Part shown: positions 12,703-25,059 of the stretch, in pieces
Layout: each line of letters opens with the position of its first letter
Numbering within the stretch: the first letter of the stretch is position 1
Origin: Eretmocerus hayati
Lineage: Eukaryota; Arthropoda; Insecta; Hymenoptera; Aphelinidae
Direction of reading: 5' to 3'
NCBI GenBank assembly: GCA_029851415.1
Contig: CM056744.1
Span: forward strand, 117,274,838 to 117,338,837
DNA: 64,000 nucleotides
The notes under the pieces: model-generated
Told to the model about the DNA's origin: nothing
Database searches by the model: none
Seen by the model: only the letters and a program-made list of their open reading frames with translations
Program-made: the position numbers and the translations under genes

Positions 12703-14547
12703 ATGGCAGAAGGTGGAGGTGGTTCTGGAGGTGGAGCAGGCAAGTCGTTCATGGTCGACTTCCTCGCGGGTGGAGTATCGGCAGCGGTTTCTAAGACTGC
12801 AGTGGCACCCATTGAACGAGTAAAATTATTACTCCAAGTTCAGCACACGTCCAAACAAATCAAGAAAGATCAACAATATAAAGGTAGCTAGATAACCACA
12901 AAATTATCCATATCTCGCTCTTTGCGATTCACGTATATATATTCACGGTTCTTGGTGCAACCGATACAATTTTTCGAGACTGTTACTGTAATTTTTTTGT
13001 AGAATTGTTCTGTTATGTTTGAGCTCACTTGATATCGAGCATCGTATCATTTATCACGTGTTTTTTCTTACAAAAGAAATCGAGTACATTGATAAAATCA
13101 TCTGGAGTCTTTATATCTCGGCCCTTTGAAACCACTGTTCACTGAACAGACTAAACTTTGAAAATGTCGACAAGATTTTGGTAAAATTTTTGCACGAGAG
13201 GGCTCATCAGTTCTTCCTCAATACTCCTGGTGGAGGGAGAAAGTCTCATGTATTTTTTTTTTTTCAACCCTTTTTCGACAAATCGCAGTGAGGCCGATAC
13301 TTCATACCTATAGCAACAATTGAAAATCTCGCGAAGATGAAATTTTGGTACAGCATGCATTTTGAGAACTTTACTTTATTCCTAGGAATTATTGATGTCT
13401 TCATAAGAGTGCCAAAAGAAACTGGATTCCTGAGTTTATGGCGTGGAAACCTTGCCAATGTGATCAGATATTTTCCAACCCAAGCACTCAATTTTGCCTT
13501 CAAAGACAAGTTCAAACTGTTATTCCTGGATGGAGTTTCCAAAGATGACTTTTGGAGGTATTTCGTTGGTAATTTGGCTTCGGGCGGTGCGGCGGGAGCA
13601 ACTTCACTGCTGTTCGTGTATCCACTAGATTTTGCCAGAACAAGGTTTGCACTATTTTCTGATCACTTCTCGCTAGCAACTTTTACGCGTTTTTGAAAAA
13701 ACTTGATCACATTCTAGATCTTGGTTTTTCAATACCAGGATGAGGTTTTATCTTTCCTTGAACGAGTTTTTCGATTTTTCTCAGTAGTTTAGAAAAAAAA
13801 ATCACCTCGCATTCCATCGAGTAAATATGTTAATTAAGTAACTGTCATTGCGATCGAATAGTTTCTTCCCAATTCTAGTTAGACTATCATTTTTATCTTC
13901 TTATTAGATTGGGAGCTGACGTAGGACAAGGTGACAAGAGAGAATTCAAAGGCATAACAGATTGTCTGGTCAAGGTGAGACTTTCCCGTTCTTCAAGATC
14001 GGCAATAATTGAAAAAATCTACTAAAATTTTTGATTGAATTTGAAAATTTAGGTTTTTAAATCAGATGGACCAATAGGATTGTACAGAGGTTTCAATGTC
14101 AGTGTACAGGGTATCATTATATATCGAGCAAGTTACTTTGGCCTGTACGATACTATTAAAGGAACATACATGTCCGATATTAAAAAATCGTTGTTGGCTA
14201 ATTTCATGGTTGCCCAGGTAACTTCCAAGAAATTATGGAGATTCTTTGCCAAAATTTTCGCACGAATACGAATATATTTTTTACAGGTCGTAACTTCCGT
14301 ATCGGGCATTGTATCATATCCATTTGATACCGTTCGTAGAAGAGTGATGATGCAATCTGGAAGACCTGTTGAAGAGAGAATGTATAAAAATACATTGGAC
14401 TGCTGGGTTAAAATAGCTAAGACAGAAGGTCTCTCAGCCTTCTTCAAGGGAGCTTTTTCAAATATGCTCAGAGGCACGGGCGGAGCTCTTGTACTCGTTT
14501 TCTATGATGTAGTCAAGGATGCTATCAATGATGCTTTGCAACCTTGA
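12703..14547 (+). CDS. ANT: ADP/ATP translocase (mitochondrial carrier family, SLC25A4/5/6-like)
   Basis: Five exons: 12703-12883, 13386-13644, 13908-13974, 14053-14217 and 14287-14547. They give 933 bases (310 aa). Three mitochondrial-carrier repeats are present, each with its PX[DE]XX[KR] helix motif: PIERVK, PLDFAR and PFDTVR. Highly conserved carrier blocks include [24 protein letters not shown], split across exon 2, and [19 protein letters not shown]. It exchanges cytosolic ADP for matrix ATP across the inner mitochondrial membrane. Two oddities stand out. The N-terminus is glycine-rich ([13 protein letters not shown]). The carrier hallmark, normally RRRMMMQ, reads RRRVMMQ here because of GTG at 14344-14346. 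Both suggest a divergent paralogue rather than the main housekeeping copy, but the rest is intact and in frame. It converges on TMEM9, 268 bp apart. Confidence 0.95.
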
Positions 14548-14815
14548 AAAAAAAAAGTAAGATCAAAATACTTTCAATTCATATGAGACTATTTTTCAAA
14601 ATGCTCCATATCTGTTCAGTTGAGTATTTCACGTTCAACTTTATTATTCACGCGATACTTGGTTACATTATACATTTGCTAACATTAAGAAAACAATGTC
14701 TGTAAAAATATATTTCATATTTACAATTATTGATTGGAATAATCGATTTGGATAAGACGTGCATAATATATAATATAATACTTGTTCGAATAATAGCTCT
14801 CGCTGGTTCCAAATT

Positions 14816-17800
14816 TCAATTCAGCATCGTGTGTCGATCGTAAATATTCCGTCTCTGCTCTTTAACTTGACGCTTCCATTTGTCTTGCTGATGACCAACT
14901 CGATTCAGAACATTCCCTCGCACGCCCATTGCATGCGACATTCCAGGTGTGACAGATGTATCATCCTAGGTAGAAAAAAATAATCTTGAGTCAAACTTGA
15001 TTTAAATTCTAAAATTTCATAAAATACTCTGGAATCACGTGTAGCAACAGATCATTCAAGTCAGTAAAATAAAAAAATATCTATATAGACGTTTGGGCGT
15101 ATCCCATAATACGATAATCGAAATTGATATTTGGCTTGAGGCAGAATTCGCAACTCGAAATTAATTGAGGGAAGGTTCACTACGTCGAAAAATCGCATCT
15201 TGGTCCTGCAGCAAAGGCGCTGATTACCATACTCGTTAGATTTTGAGAAACATCGAGAGTCTTAGCAACCCCTCCGATCCCTTCAAAAAGGCAAAATACT
15301 TAGAGGCATTTGGAAAATGCAAATATGCTAAGAATGTGGTGGGTAATACGCAATGTAATAACTAACTTAGCCTGATAGTTTCAAAACAAAACCACAGATC
15401 TATTTTGAATCCTCCTAAAATTGAGTATAGTTGATATCACAAAAACTGCTTGGCCGCATCGTCAATTTCCAAAAGAGTTTCAATGTATTCATGAATCTCT
15501 TAATTTTTTAAACAAAAGTTCCTCAAATAGTGCACGATGTTGTTAAAATAGAACGAATGCAAGATCATATTCAGTGCCGTCTTTATAGTCATCGAGGCCC
15601 CAAGCCCGACGAGAGTCGGGGCCCATGTAAGGCCAGCGAAATTTGGAAGTGAAATTTTGAGCAGATCCCAATACCTATTTCATGCGTACCATGACACCGA
15701 CGAGTAGGAAGCTGAGCTACACTACCGCTTATAAATTCGTGAACGGTGAACGCACGTTCCGCCTCATTTCGAGAAGCGATATCTCAGACTCTATGCATCG
15801 TAGGACAATTCTGAAAAAAGCATCTTAAAGAACAGAAAAATGCTAACTTTTCAGTGGTTTCGATGATCTCTATCGTTCTTCTCGAAGGTACTAGATGGTG
15901 GCCAAAAATGAAAAATCTACGGAAATTTTCACTTTCATTGATACACCTGCAGTTTTGCTGCAAATAAAGATACGGCAATTCTGCAAACGGCATCTTGTAG
16001 AGCAGAAAAAATTCTATGTGTAACCATTTTTTGATTATTTTTTCCGTTACGCATGTGAGAGCATACCAGCTGTCAAAACACCCGAAATGATAGTTTTTCA
16101 CCGGAATCGGCATGGAAAACGGCAAAAACCATAATTTTAGGTGTTTTGACAGCTCGTACGTTCTCACACGTGGAACCTGAAAAATAATCAAAAGATAGCT
16201 ACACATAGCATTTTTCTGCTCTACAAGATGCTGTTTGCAGAATTGCCGTATTTTTATTTGCAGCAAAACTGCAGGTGTATCAATGAAAGTGAAAATTTCC
16301 GTAGACTTCTCATTTTTGGCCAGCATCTAGTACCTTTGAAAAGAACGATAGAGATCATCGAAACCACTGGAAAGTTAGCATTTTTTCTGCTCTTCAAGAT
16401 GCTTTTTTCAGAATTGTCCTGCGATGCATAGAGTCTGAGATATCGCTTCTCGAAATGAGGCGGAACGTGCGTTCACCGTTCACGAATTTATGAGCGGTAG
16501 TGTAAGTATCCATAAAAATTTTACCTGTCTTTGTATTTTGAGCCATGCACTGGTGGAGACGGTGCAATCAAACCCGCAAGTAATTGGATGTTCGCACCAA
16601 AAATTTTATCGAGGAGATATCAACCCTAAAACCCATAGGAAGGCGATCAAACCCGCGAATTCTCGGACTGGAAATCCTGTTGGGGAATAGATCCATCCCG
16701 AACCCCAGGAAAGCAGTCGAACCCGCAAATAACCGGATCCTCGCACCGTAAATCTCGGAAATTCCTGTGGGGAAAGAATCAAACCCAAAAAACGACTGAA
16801 TGCTCAGACCGGTAATTGCGTTGGAGAGAAAATCAACCTCAGAACCTGGAAAGGCAATCAAACCCGCAAATGTCTGGATCTCGGGTCAAGTATTCTCCCA
16901 AGGCATACATCAATCCGAATTTCCAGAAGAGCAATCAAACCCTCGATACTTGGATGCTTGGACCAGATATTCTGCGAGGAAACAACCGTTCACAAAACCT
17001 GGGAAGGCAATCGAACCTGTAAACGACTGAATGCTTAGATCGAGATTTTTTTCGGGCAAAGAATCATCTTCAAAATCCAGGATGGTAATCAAAACCGTGA
17101 ATGAGATTATCTATGTTTCCATCACAATTTCGAAACCGTGGGTTTCAGTGAAGAATGGATCGAGTGATTGATCTAAGATCTTTGGAAGACATACAGAAGT
17201 GATCGTATTAGTCAATTTCCAATTGGAAATCAACTATCAACTTATGGAAAATATAAGCCCGCCTTTTTCAACTTCTCCCACTCGTTTTGGAATCAACGCA
17301 ACTCCTGCAAATACTGGATCAGATCTTTGCATCATCAGGTTGAGAGCTATTTAAGATTTACGGGGAAGACTATCATCGGTTTTTTGAGATAAAATGAGAT
17401 CGGTCTTGAGATATGTGACAAAAAATGGGTCTAAATAACAGAAAAATACGTAAACTAGCCCGATTATTTTTATTTTCATTATTACACATTCATTCTAATT
17501 CTGTCAAAGACCATTGATAATTGATCGATTCAGTTCTCCCAAAATAAGTTTGTACTGGAATATGTTTCACTTCTTTTTCTTTGCGACATTTCATCTCCTG
17601 AGAAACTAGAATTGAAGAAAAAATATAGAAAGTACTTTAAACGATGCATGACAGTTGTCTTGCATCGATAAATGCTATACGTTTTCTAAGTTGACTTTAC
17701 CCCGACAGACTTTTTAGTGCAAGCATCCAGTTATACGCGGGTTTGGTTGCCTTTCTGGGTTTTAGGGCTGATTTTCTTCCCCTATAGAATTTTAGGTCCG

Positions 17801-20754
17801 TGCATCCGGGTATTTGCGGGTTTGATTGCCTTCCTACGTTTTCAGGTTAATTTCCTTCCCCGACAAGATATTTGGTCCGAGCTTCCGGTTATTTGCGGGT
17901 TTGATTGCCTTCCTGGGTTTTGGGGTTGATTTCTCCCCCGAAAGTATTCCAGTCCGAGCATGCGGGCACTTGCGGATCAGTTTGCCTTCCTGGGTTGTGG
18001 GGTTGATTTCTCCCCCAAAAGAATTTCGGTCCGAGCATCCGGGAACTCGCGGGTTAGTTTGCCTTCCTGTGTTTTGGGGTTGATTTCTCGCCCAAAAGAA
18101 TTTCGGTCCGAACATCCGGGAACTCGCGAGTTAGTTCGCCTTCCTGGGTTTTGGGGTTGATTTTTCCCCGCTGGAATTTTGGGTCCAGGCATCCGGTCAT
18201 TTCCGGGCCTTGACTATCCTCCTAGGTTTCGGGATTGGTCTTTCCCGACAGCATTTCCGGTCCGACCATCCGGGTATTATTGCAGATTTGATTGCCTTCC
18301 TACGTTTTGAGGTTGACTTTTTCACCGACAGAATTTTTGGCGCAAGTATCCAGTGATCTGCGGGTTTGATTGCCTTCCGAAGTTTTGCAGGTGATTTTTC
18401 ACCAGACAGAATTTTTTTAACTAGAATTCGGAGCTGATTCTTTCCACCGACAAAATCTCTACGAGTGCATGGCTCAATGTCCAAAGATGAGGAAAATTTT
18501 CATGAATACTCAGATCATCCTCTTCGCCCGTGTAAAACCAAGGAGAACATTTTTCGAGTCATTCCTAAAGTAGTTGACATTGTAATACGGTTAATGATTG
18601 GTGAAATTCTTCTTGGGGTCATTCAACAATTTTTCACATAGTTTTTTGTTCCACCTGCCAAGTAAAAACAGCATTCTGCATCAGATTCGCGGGGCCCCCG
18701 CCACCACGGGGCCCCAAGCCCTGGCTTTGCGGGCCTGTGCATAAAGACGACACTGATCATATTGCAAACTCGTAATCAATGACGGTATACCGAGATCGAA
18801 ATAAAAAAAGAATCAACTCACGATTATTATTTTCCTTTTTCCATTGAAATTGATACTCGATGGTCAGAAAACTGTTTGAGGTGCTGCGGTATCCGATTTT
18901 TACGCATGTAGATTTATGTTCTGCGCAACATTGGAAACCCGCCGCATAGTAGATACTTTAATTCGATATAACTTTCACTTTGGAGGTAGAATCGTTATGC
19001 TTCAAAATAATTTATTGCAACAGTGCAAACTTTGTTGTATCATTTTTTAACAGATCCAGACTAAAATCATCGCGAATCAATGCTCATTTTTCAGAAAATC
19101 GAATTGACTTTTTGAAAATTGTACTTTTCAAATTAAAACAATTTTTTTTCATGGATGATTGCCTTGTAATGGAGTTCTGTTGCCATGATACACATAAATT
19201 GCTACTTTGAATAATGCTGTGTCACTTTTTTAAAAGGAAATCGTAAGAGAAAAGAGGTTGCATTTCGTCAACTGATTTATTGAAAATCTGAAATCGAGTA
19301 AGCGTGTTTATCGCGAGCCAGCTATATAGCGCTGTAAAAATGGCTTGCTTCAAGATATGATTAGAAAAAGCCTTTCCATCATCAAATTGATCAAAACCTT
19401 TTGTTAACTATACTTGTGGAACTTGACCTTTACATCAATGAAGTCAACTTGTCTACATTTGTTTATGATTGTACCCAACGGCTTAAAGAAAAAGGGATTC
19501 CTATGATTTCAATATCATGAGTTATCTCCCCTGCTCTTTCAATCAACTGGGTAGTATTCATAGTTCTTAGATTAGCTAGCTCTGAACACGACACGACTTA
19601 TAAGCTAGGTTGACAAGATGGCCAAGATGTGAGTTTCAAGTTTTTTTCATTAGGACAGAACTATGTCGTAACAAATTTTTCAAACAAGATGCCTTGCTGA
19701 TTGCTGCGAGAAGTTAGATACCTGCAGTTTCTTCAATCACATTACGTATTTTTCTTCCATCAACTCTAAAACGAAAATCGATCTCGAAATGCGGTTCTAT
19801 GCAGTTACTGTGTGCAAATGTTTTCTAGATTACAAGTAGGACTCTGACAGTTTTTGACAAGGGATCAGATACTGTGTGATCTAGGCGCATTTTAATTGAG
19901 GTACGATAGCACCAGAAAATGATTCTGATAGATTTGGTTGAACCAAACAGTTCTATGATAAAATGACTCACCTCTTCATTATTATGCTCTTGATAACCAA
20001 CACCTCCAGTAGCTTTGTGTAGCTTCTTGTTGAGCAGAGGCTCCAGACAAATTAGGAATAACATATAGATGACTAAGAGTGAGATAACCCATATAACAAT
20101 TATAACAACAATCTGGAATAATCAAATATATTCAATTAATAATACCATCTTCAATATTAGACATAGGGTAAGACAATTTCAGGAAGTGATTCCCTCACCT
20201 TAATGATAGTAGTATTCCTATTTTCATATTTACAATCACATCGAGGGCAAAGCAATTGCTCTTTGTTAGCTATTTTATCTCCCAATTTAGGTAAGACCAC
20301 TCCCTCACAGGTGCTGGAAAAATTGGATTCGCAAGCAGATTAGGTAAGTTATACATCACTGCATACATGTTTTTGCATCCTAACAGACGCTCACCATTTG
20401 GAAGCTGGAACATTAGTGATATAATTATCGACTTTCTTACTATCAGTGGATGATATGTTTAGAACAGAAGCAAGGCTTGGACATATGCATTTACATCTCT
20501 TATCATCATATGATTGGGCCTGAAAACCAAAAACAGTTTTATGAATCATGATCGAAGAAATGACATCTCTACATACATCAATGGTTTTGTTTTAATATAT
20601 CAACAGCCAGATTCATCAGACGTGAATGTAATAGCAGTTTGGATAAATTAATTCTGCAAAATATTGACAATAATTGAAGGAAAACATGGAACCTAACCTG
20701 GGCTGATGTCACGTACAGCGCAATTACTAACGTGACGCACAAAAATTTCCACAT
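14816..20754 (-). CDS. TMEM9: Transmembrane protein 9 (TMEM9/TMEM9B family)
   Basis: Five exons on the minus strand: 20754-20698, 20519-20395, 20313-20199, 20112-19972 and 14965-14816. They total 588 bases (195 aa; the human protein is 183). It starts with a signal peptide (MWKFLCVTLVIALYVTSAQ), then a cysteine-rich lumenal domain (KRCKCICPS; CTCEGVVLPK; LLCPRCDCKYENRNTT). One membrane helix follows (VVIIVIWVISLLVIYMLFLI), then a cytosolic tail ending with the family block KWKRQVKEQRRNIYDRH. TMEM9 proteins are glycosylated residents of late endosomes and lysosomes, linked to v-ATPase and CLC transporter function. Potential N-glycosylation sites are NIS and NTT. The last intron, 14966-19971, is about 5 kb and hosts a 3.2 kb hAT-like element; the other introns are short. 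Confidence 0.93.
15718..16504. repeat. Long foldback (inverted repeat) inside the hAT-like element
   Basis: The left arm starts TACACTACCGCT at 15718. The right arm ends with its complement AGCGGTAGTGTA at 16504. The arms are about 390 bp each, meet near 16110, and show scattered mismatches. Transcribed, this would form a long hairpin. The open frames here are by-products of the symmetry. Confidence 0.85.
16562..17100 (+). repeat. Minisatellite array A, unit about 75-80 bp
   Basis: Seven to eight degenerate tandem copies are anchored by AATCAAACCCGCAAA at roughly 75-80 bp spacing (about 16567, 16647, 16717, 16768, 16857, 16934, 17007, 17085). The same unit, reverse-complemented, forms array B at 17715-18420. 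It is internal to the hAT-like element. Confidence 0.75.
17715..18420 (-). repeat. Minisatellite array B, same unit as array A, inverted
   Basis: About nine copies of the array A unit appear in the opposite orientation, anchored by GCGGGTTTGATTGCC at about 78-bp spacing (around 17740, 17816, 17896, 17974, 18049, 18127, 18204, 18284, 18361). Copies here look more uniform than in array A. The 0.6 kb spacer 17101-17714 between the arrays is AT-rich with nothing recognisable. Confidence 0.78.
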
Positions 20755-21765
20755 ATTTCCACGTCCTACTGAAGAATAGAATCGACTATTCGCTTGAGAT
20801 TCACAGCCGCTTTGGCAAGATTGTTTTTGATACTAAATTCATTGAGATAGCAAGGAGCACAACATTGACTGATCAGTGTTGTTTCTGTCAATCTGCAGAC
20901 GGACCTCAAAAAATGTCGTCTGCATGCAAAGTGCAATTGCTGTCATTCTGGGATCGCCCAGCTCACTATCTTGCATTGCAACTTGCAATTTGCAAGTCAT
21001 CTATTCATCTGTAAGATGATAGGTGACATAATGATGACAAAAAGCCGCCTTGGTGATTGAAGGAATGAAAAATTTCAGATCAATTCTCAATATTCGTTCA
21101 AAACATAAGTATGCCACCAAAGAATCGAAATTATTGGAATCAGATAAGGTTTGCATAATTCAAGAAACTGGATTTGATTTATAAAAATTATTCATCCACT
21201 TTATTCATTCTTAAATTTATATCATACATAGATGTTTATGCAAGATACGAACGTACACTTACGTAAAAATTGCGATGATATGAAAAAAACGATTCACAGG
21301 GATTAATAAATTATGAGCAAGTGTCATAACAGTTACAATATTCCATCAAACAATTTTTAGCTCCAATTGGAGTAATATACTCAAATATTTTCCGATTAAA
21401 GATATTTCTGTGGAAACAATCTTGAACATTGATAATCGGATTTTATAAATATCAAAACTATCCAGTTTGTATTTTCTCTGAATTTGTTGTAGAATCTTAT
21501 TTCAAAGAAATCGGATTCTGAGATAATCATATTTAAAAGGCTCTGAGAGTTAGTATCAATCACAATTTGGGAATGATTTTCTACTCCATGACAGATTATT
21601 GCACTTTTTCAAGCAGATCTATATCCATCCACTTTCACTTTGATACATGCATGCACTTTAGCTTTATGATCATAAAGTTCTAAATTTTTTAAAAACCAAT
21701 AGGATTATCTTATAATAGTTGATGAGTGAGAAAAAAATAGAGTCTCTCTCTTCACCACCAATGTC

Positions 21766-21862
<97 letters not shown>

Positions 21863-22442
21863 ACTAAAGAGTGTGGCAAGAAGTTAGTGAGAAATCACAT
21901 TATTTAAAATAATACTTGAACAAATATTTCAGCAAGGATTCAAGTCTATCAGTAATCTTGAACTCAACTTTTATCAAATATGAGCTCAAAATAACACATG
22001 GAATAACTCACAATTGTATCATGAGTCACAAAAAGCTCAAATTGAGCTGATACTGCTGATAGTCTTGCTCAGCACAGTATACTCACTATGTATAATCCCT
22101 GAGGAGCCATACTCATGAGTTATTACCATACGATATTGTTGCTGCAGATGAAAATAAAGTATTGTACAGATATTCTAATAAATGAAAATCCAAACTCCCA
22201 GTATATGGCCAAAAAATATTATACAAATCGAACGATATCATTACCGAACCCTCATCAGTACAAATTCATGATACCAATAATTTTCAACAGCACTGGCACT
22301 CGCTTTTCCCGCTCTTTAAAGTATCAATTACTCTGTTTTTGACCTTTTTTTCCACAGTCGCATTCAATTGGTGGTCAATCAACCACTTTTTTCACAGAGT
22401 CACGCAAATTCTTGAAAATGGCCAGTTTTTGTAAAAAAAACT
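20755..22442. other. Intergenic region with a (GA)46 microsatellite, no gene
   Basis: This 1.7 kb lies between the TMEM9 start and the syntaxin stop. It contains the TMEM9 promoter somewhere in its first few hundred bases and the syntaxin 3' UTR at its end. Apart from the microsatellite at 21768-21859, nothing coding is recognisable. Confidence 0.5.
21768..21859. repeat. (GA)46 dinucleotide microsatellite
   Basis: An uninterrupted GA run of 92 bp. It creates a spurious Leu-Ser frame on the minus strand. Confidence 0.97.
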
Positions 22443-23598
22443 CTAGGATGTGAGATATGTTGCCATGTACAAAATAAGGATTGCTAAAATACTTGCACCA
22501 ATAATCATGAGTATGCACTTCTTTTTGCGCAGTTGATTTTTGTAGGTGGATGCTTGTCTCAACTGAGTTGTTCCCTCACTTACAAATACTTCAGTTCTTT
22601 CAACAGATGCCTCTATTGAATCAATGACCTCACCTTGTTGATGCACAAGAACTCCAAGATCTTTGAAGATTTTGTTAACATTATTGATGTCACTCTGCAA
22701 AATAAATTGAAATCATTTCATGCTTTTTTAAAGTTCAATCTCAAGAGAAAAGAAATTGAGGATCATTCGAACTCCTACCTCAAGTTGACGGATGTTGGCT
22801 TCTTGTTCCTCCAACATTCTGATATTCATTTCATCTTGCTGTTGTTGTTGCTGCAGTTGCTTTTGTGATCTGTTATCTTGCAATTCTATCAAAGTCTCTT
22901 GTTTTCTCTCACCAAACATTCCTATTCCAACATTAGCTTTTGCTTTTTTAATCATATCTTTCTCTTTTGATGCAGCTAGCCTCTGCACACTCTGTGGAAA
23001 GAAGTAGCAGATCATAGCTCATATTTTACATAAACTCAGATAAGAAATTGTCAATAATTTTCATGGATTTTTCTTGTATTTTACCTGAAAACTATTCAGA
23101 GCTGCAGTAAATTCATCATACAAGCGTTCTTTCTGCATCTTTTGTTGTCTTTGCTCTCCAGGACTGTTAGATCCAGCAACATTTGCTAAATCAGACAATT
23201 CTTTTAGACATCCATTGGTATCTTTGGCCAACTGTTGTGTGTAATGTTGAATTTGGTGCCTGAAATGAGGAGGAAATACAGATGAAAATTCAGTAAGATT
23301 AATTGACTTATTGTGTACAATTGAGATCAACTCACAGCTGATTGCGGAGCTCTTGGGAGTCTGCAGAACTACCGAGCTGATTAACCATTTTCTGCATTGA
23401 AGAAACTACAAAAGATGAATGAGTGAGTCACACTCTAGATATTCAATGATTTCATCCATTCTACCGTTGACTTTCTACTTTTTACATACCATTCTGCGAT
23501 ATTTTCAATATTGATGTACCAATACTCTGGGCCAATCGGCTGAAATCTTGTTCTCTTGAGGAACCACTGTTGTGGTACGAAGAGAAACCTCCTTCCAT
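22443..23598 (-). CDS. Syx7: Syntaxin-7/12-like endosomal Qa-SNARE
   Basis: Five exons on the minus strand: 23598-23490, 23405-23336, 23259-23085, 22991-22779 and 22694-22443. They give 819 bases (272 aa). The N-terminal Habc region includes LRNQLHQIQHYTQQL followed by AKDTNGCLKEL. A glutamine-rich linker (KQLQQQQQQDEM) leads to the SNARE motif, with the zero-layer glutamine in LGVLVHQQGEVIDSIEASVE. A basic stretch (NQLRKKKC) and one C-terminal anchor (LMIIGASILAILILYMATYL) follow. The family drives fusion among early and late endosomes and lysosomes; the Drosophila relative is Syx7 (avalanche). It could equally be named syntaxin-12/13. It is divergent from RNF41. Noncoding 5' exons may exist upstream but could not be fixed. 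Confidence 0.93.
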
Positions 23599-25059
23599 CG
23601 TGACCAAATTCCTGATCACTGTCTATTGCATCAACCAAGGAAGAAAGGTGTTCTGCAGGAGTAGAAAGATGCTGTAAAAAGCACCTGCTAATTAAAAGAC
23701 AGCGGAATCAGCTGTGGACGGAGTTTTTCTGCTGATTGATTTTTTCCGTAGTTGAGGTTTTCTACGATTCACTTATATAGGTTTTCGGCAAATCGGCAGA
23801 TGGTTTTCTTGCGGAAGGTTCCGCACTAGTCACACCTGAACCCACGACCTGGATATCAGCTGGTGGTCATCCTTGATAGAGGCGTAAACCCTAAACTAAT
23901 AACGTGAATCCATCAGCTTCAAATCGATACCCTCAATCTCGTAAAAGTGTTTTACGCCTTCTACGTCGAAGAGTATCTCTAATAAACAAATCACAAACAC
24001 ATTAACACTGTCACGACGCGATTTAGATAATTATGATCCTTTTTTTTTATCTCTCATAATCTATAACACACAACTCCTCCCAACCCAACTACTCTGTGTT
24101 CCGCTTCTTGTGTGTGATGATCGAGCGCAGAACATGTGCAGAACAGATAACACAATGGTGCGTCACTTAATTCTCCTGACTATCTTTAGGGTTATCTATT
24201 AGACAAATGACACGTTCACGTTTACTGGGATTATCCCAGTGGGATACAACAATATTCGGGTCAGATGATCGTCTCGTTTGTGGTTGACACAACCTAGACA
24301 CAACCACACAACGTTGATTAAATTGACGGACAGGTGATTAGAAAACCATCAGTGACATGAGTTCATGACTCATCAAGGTGCACCATCTGGTAATGGTGAT
24401 AAAGTGACGGTGAAATTGTATGATTACGATTACGCGATTCGAGAAAGGTGCACACCTCGGGTGCATGCATAAGCATCAGATCAGCAGGTGCATTGCAAGA
24501 GAGACCTCGATCGGAGAACATATGCAAGTTTTCAGGTTTGGCTGAGGCACTTTGGCATGAAGTTGTGTGCCGCTCGTCTTGCATAGACGCCTACTCTCTT
24601 GTTATTACAGCATATCTCCCAGGTCGACGGATTAACATTCTGTAAAACCTCCATAAAAATCTACTGATCACAATAACTCGTCGTCAAAACTTCAACAGAG
24701 CTCGGTACGTACTGCTATCCAACCACCCCCGCGATTTGGTAAGGCTAATTAGTAATGAGATCACCAATTTGGAGTAGGTAGATTCGGCATATCTTTGCGA
24801 ATGTCACTGTAGGTGAGAAGTAAGACTTACCTGGACTTACCTGGCGTGTTTTGGTTTTCAGGATTTGAATTCGCTTGCGACGATCGGACTTCTTGAGAAT
24901 GGTCCTCTGGTGGGACTTTATTAGCTCCCTGCTTTCTCCACAGTATGATGTATCGTGAGTTGTGCGAGGGATGTTGTCGAGACGCTAGACGGGAAAATTG
25001 CTTTCACGAGATCAAAAGTAAACAAGAGCTTGGCCCATTAAGCCACGTTTCTCCAAGAA
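23599..25059. promoter_or_regulatory. Divergent intergenic region, syntaxin / RNF41
   Basis: This 1.46 kb separates two start codons facing away from each other. It should hold both promoters and possibly 5' UTR introns. No convincing TATA box or repeat was seen, and frames up to 73 codons are unremarkable. Confidence 0.4.

Larger units (their letters stand above)
15564..18763. mobile_element. Non-autonomous hAT-like DNA transposon with 8-bp target duplication
   Basis: The element spans 15572-18755 (3184 bp). Its ends are imperfect 15-bp terminal inverted repeats: CAGTGCCGTCTTTAT on the left and, on the opposite strand, CAGTGTCGTCTTTAT on the right. Both ends are flanked directly by ATCATATT (15564-15571 and 18756-18763), an exact 8-bp target-site duplication. 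CAGTG termini with 8-bp duplications are the signature of the hAT superfamily. GC-rich subterminal blocks follow each end (GGCCCCAAGCCC type). No transposase frame is present, so it must have been mobilised in trans. The inside is built of a 787-bp foldback and two minisatellite arrays in opposite orientation. It lies in the last TMEM9 intron. Confidence 0.88.

Noticed and set aside
15784..16326. 180-codon open frame on the minus strand
   Set aside because: It runs through both arms of the foldback; the protein repeats itself because of the palindrome and resembles no family.
16562..18420. CRISPR-like regular repeats
   Set aside because: Units are contiguous, degenerate and without unique spacers, in an insect intron and inside a transposon.
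21670..21879. Leu-Ser repeat protein frame
   Set aside because: Translation of the (GA)46 microsatellite.
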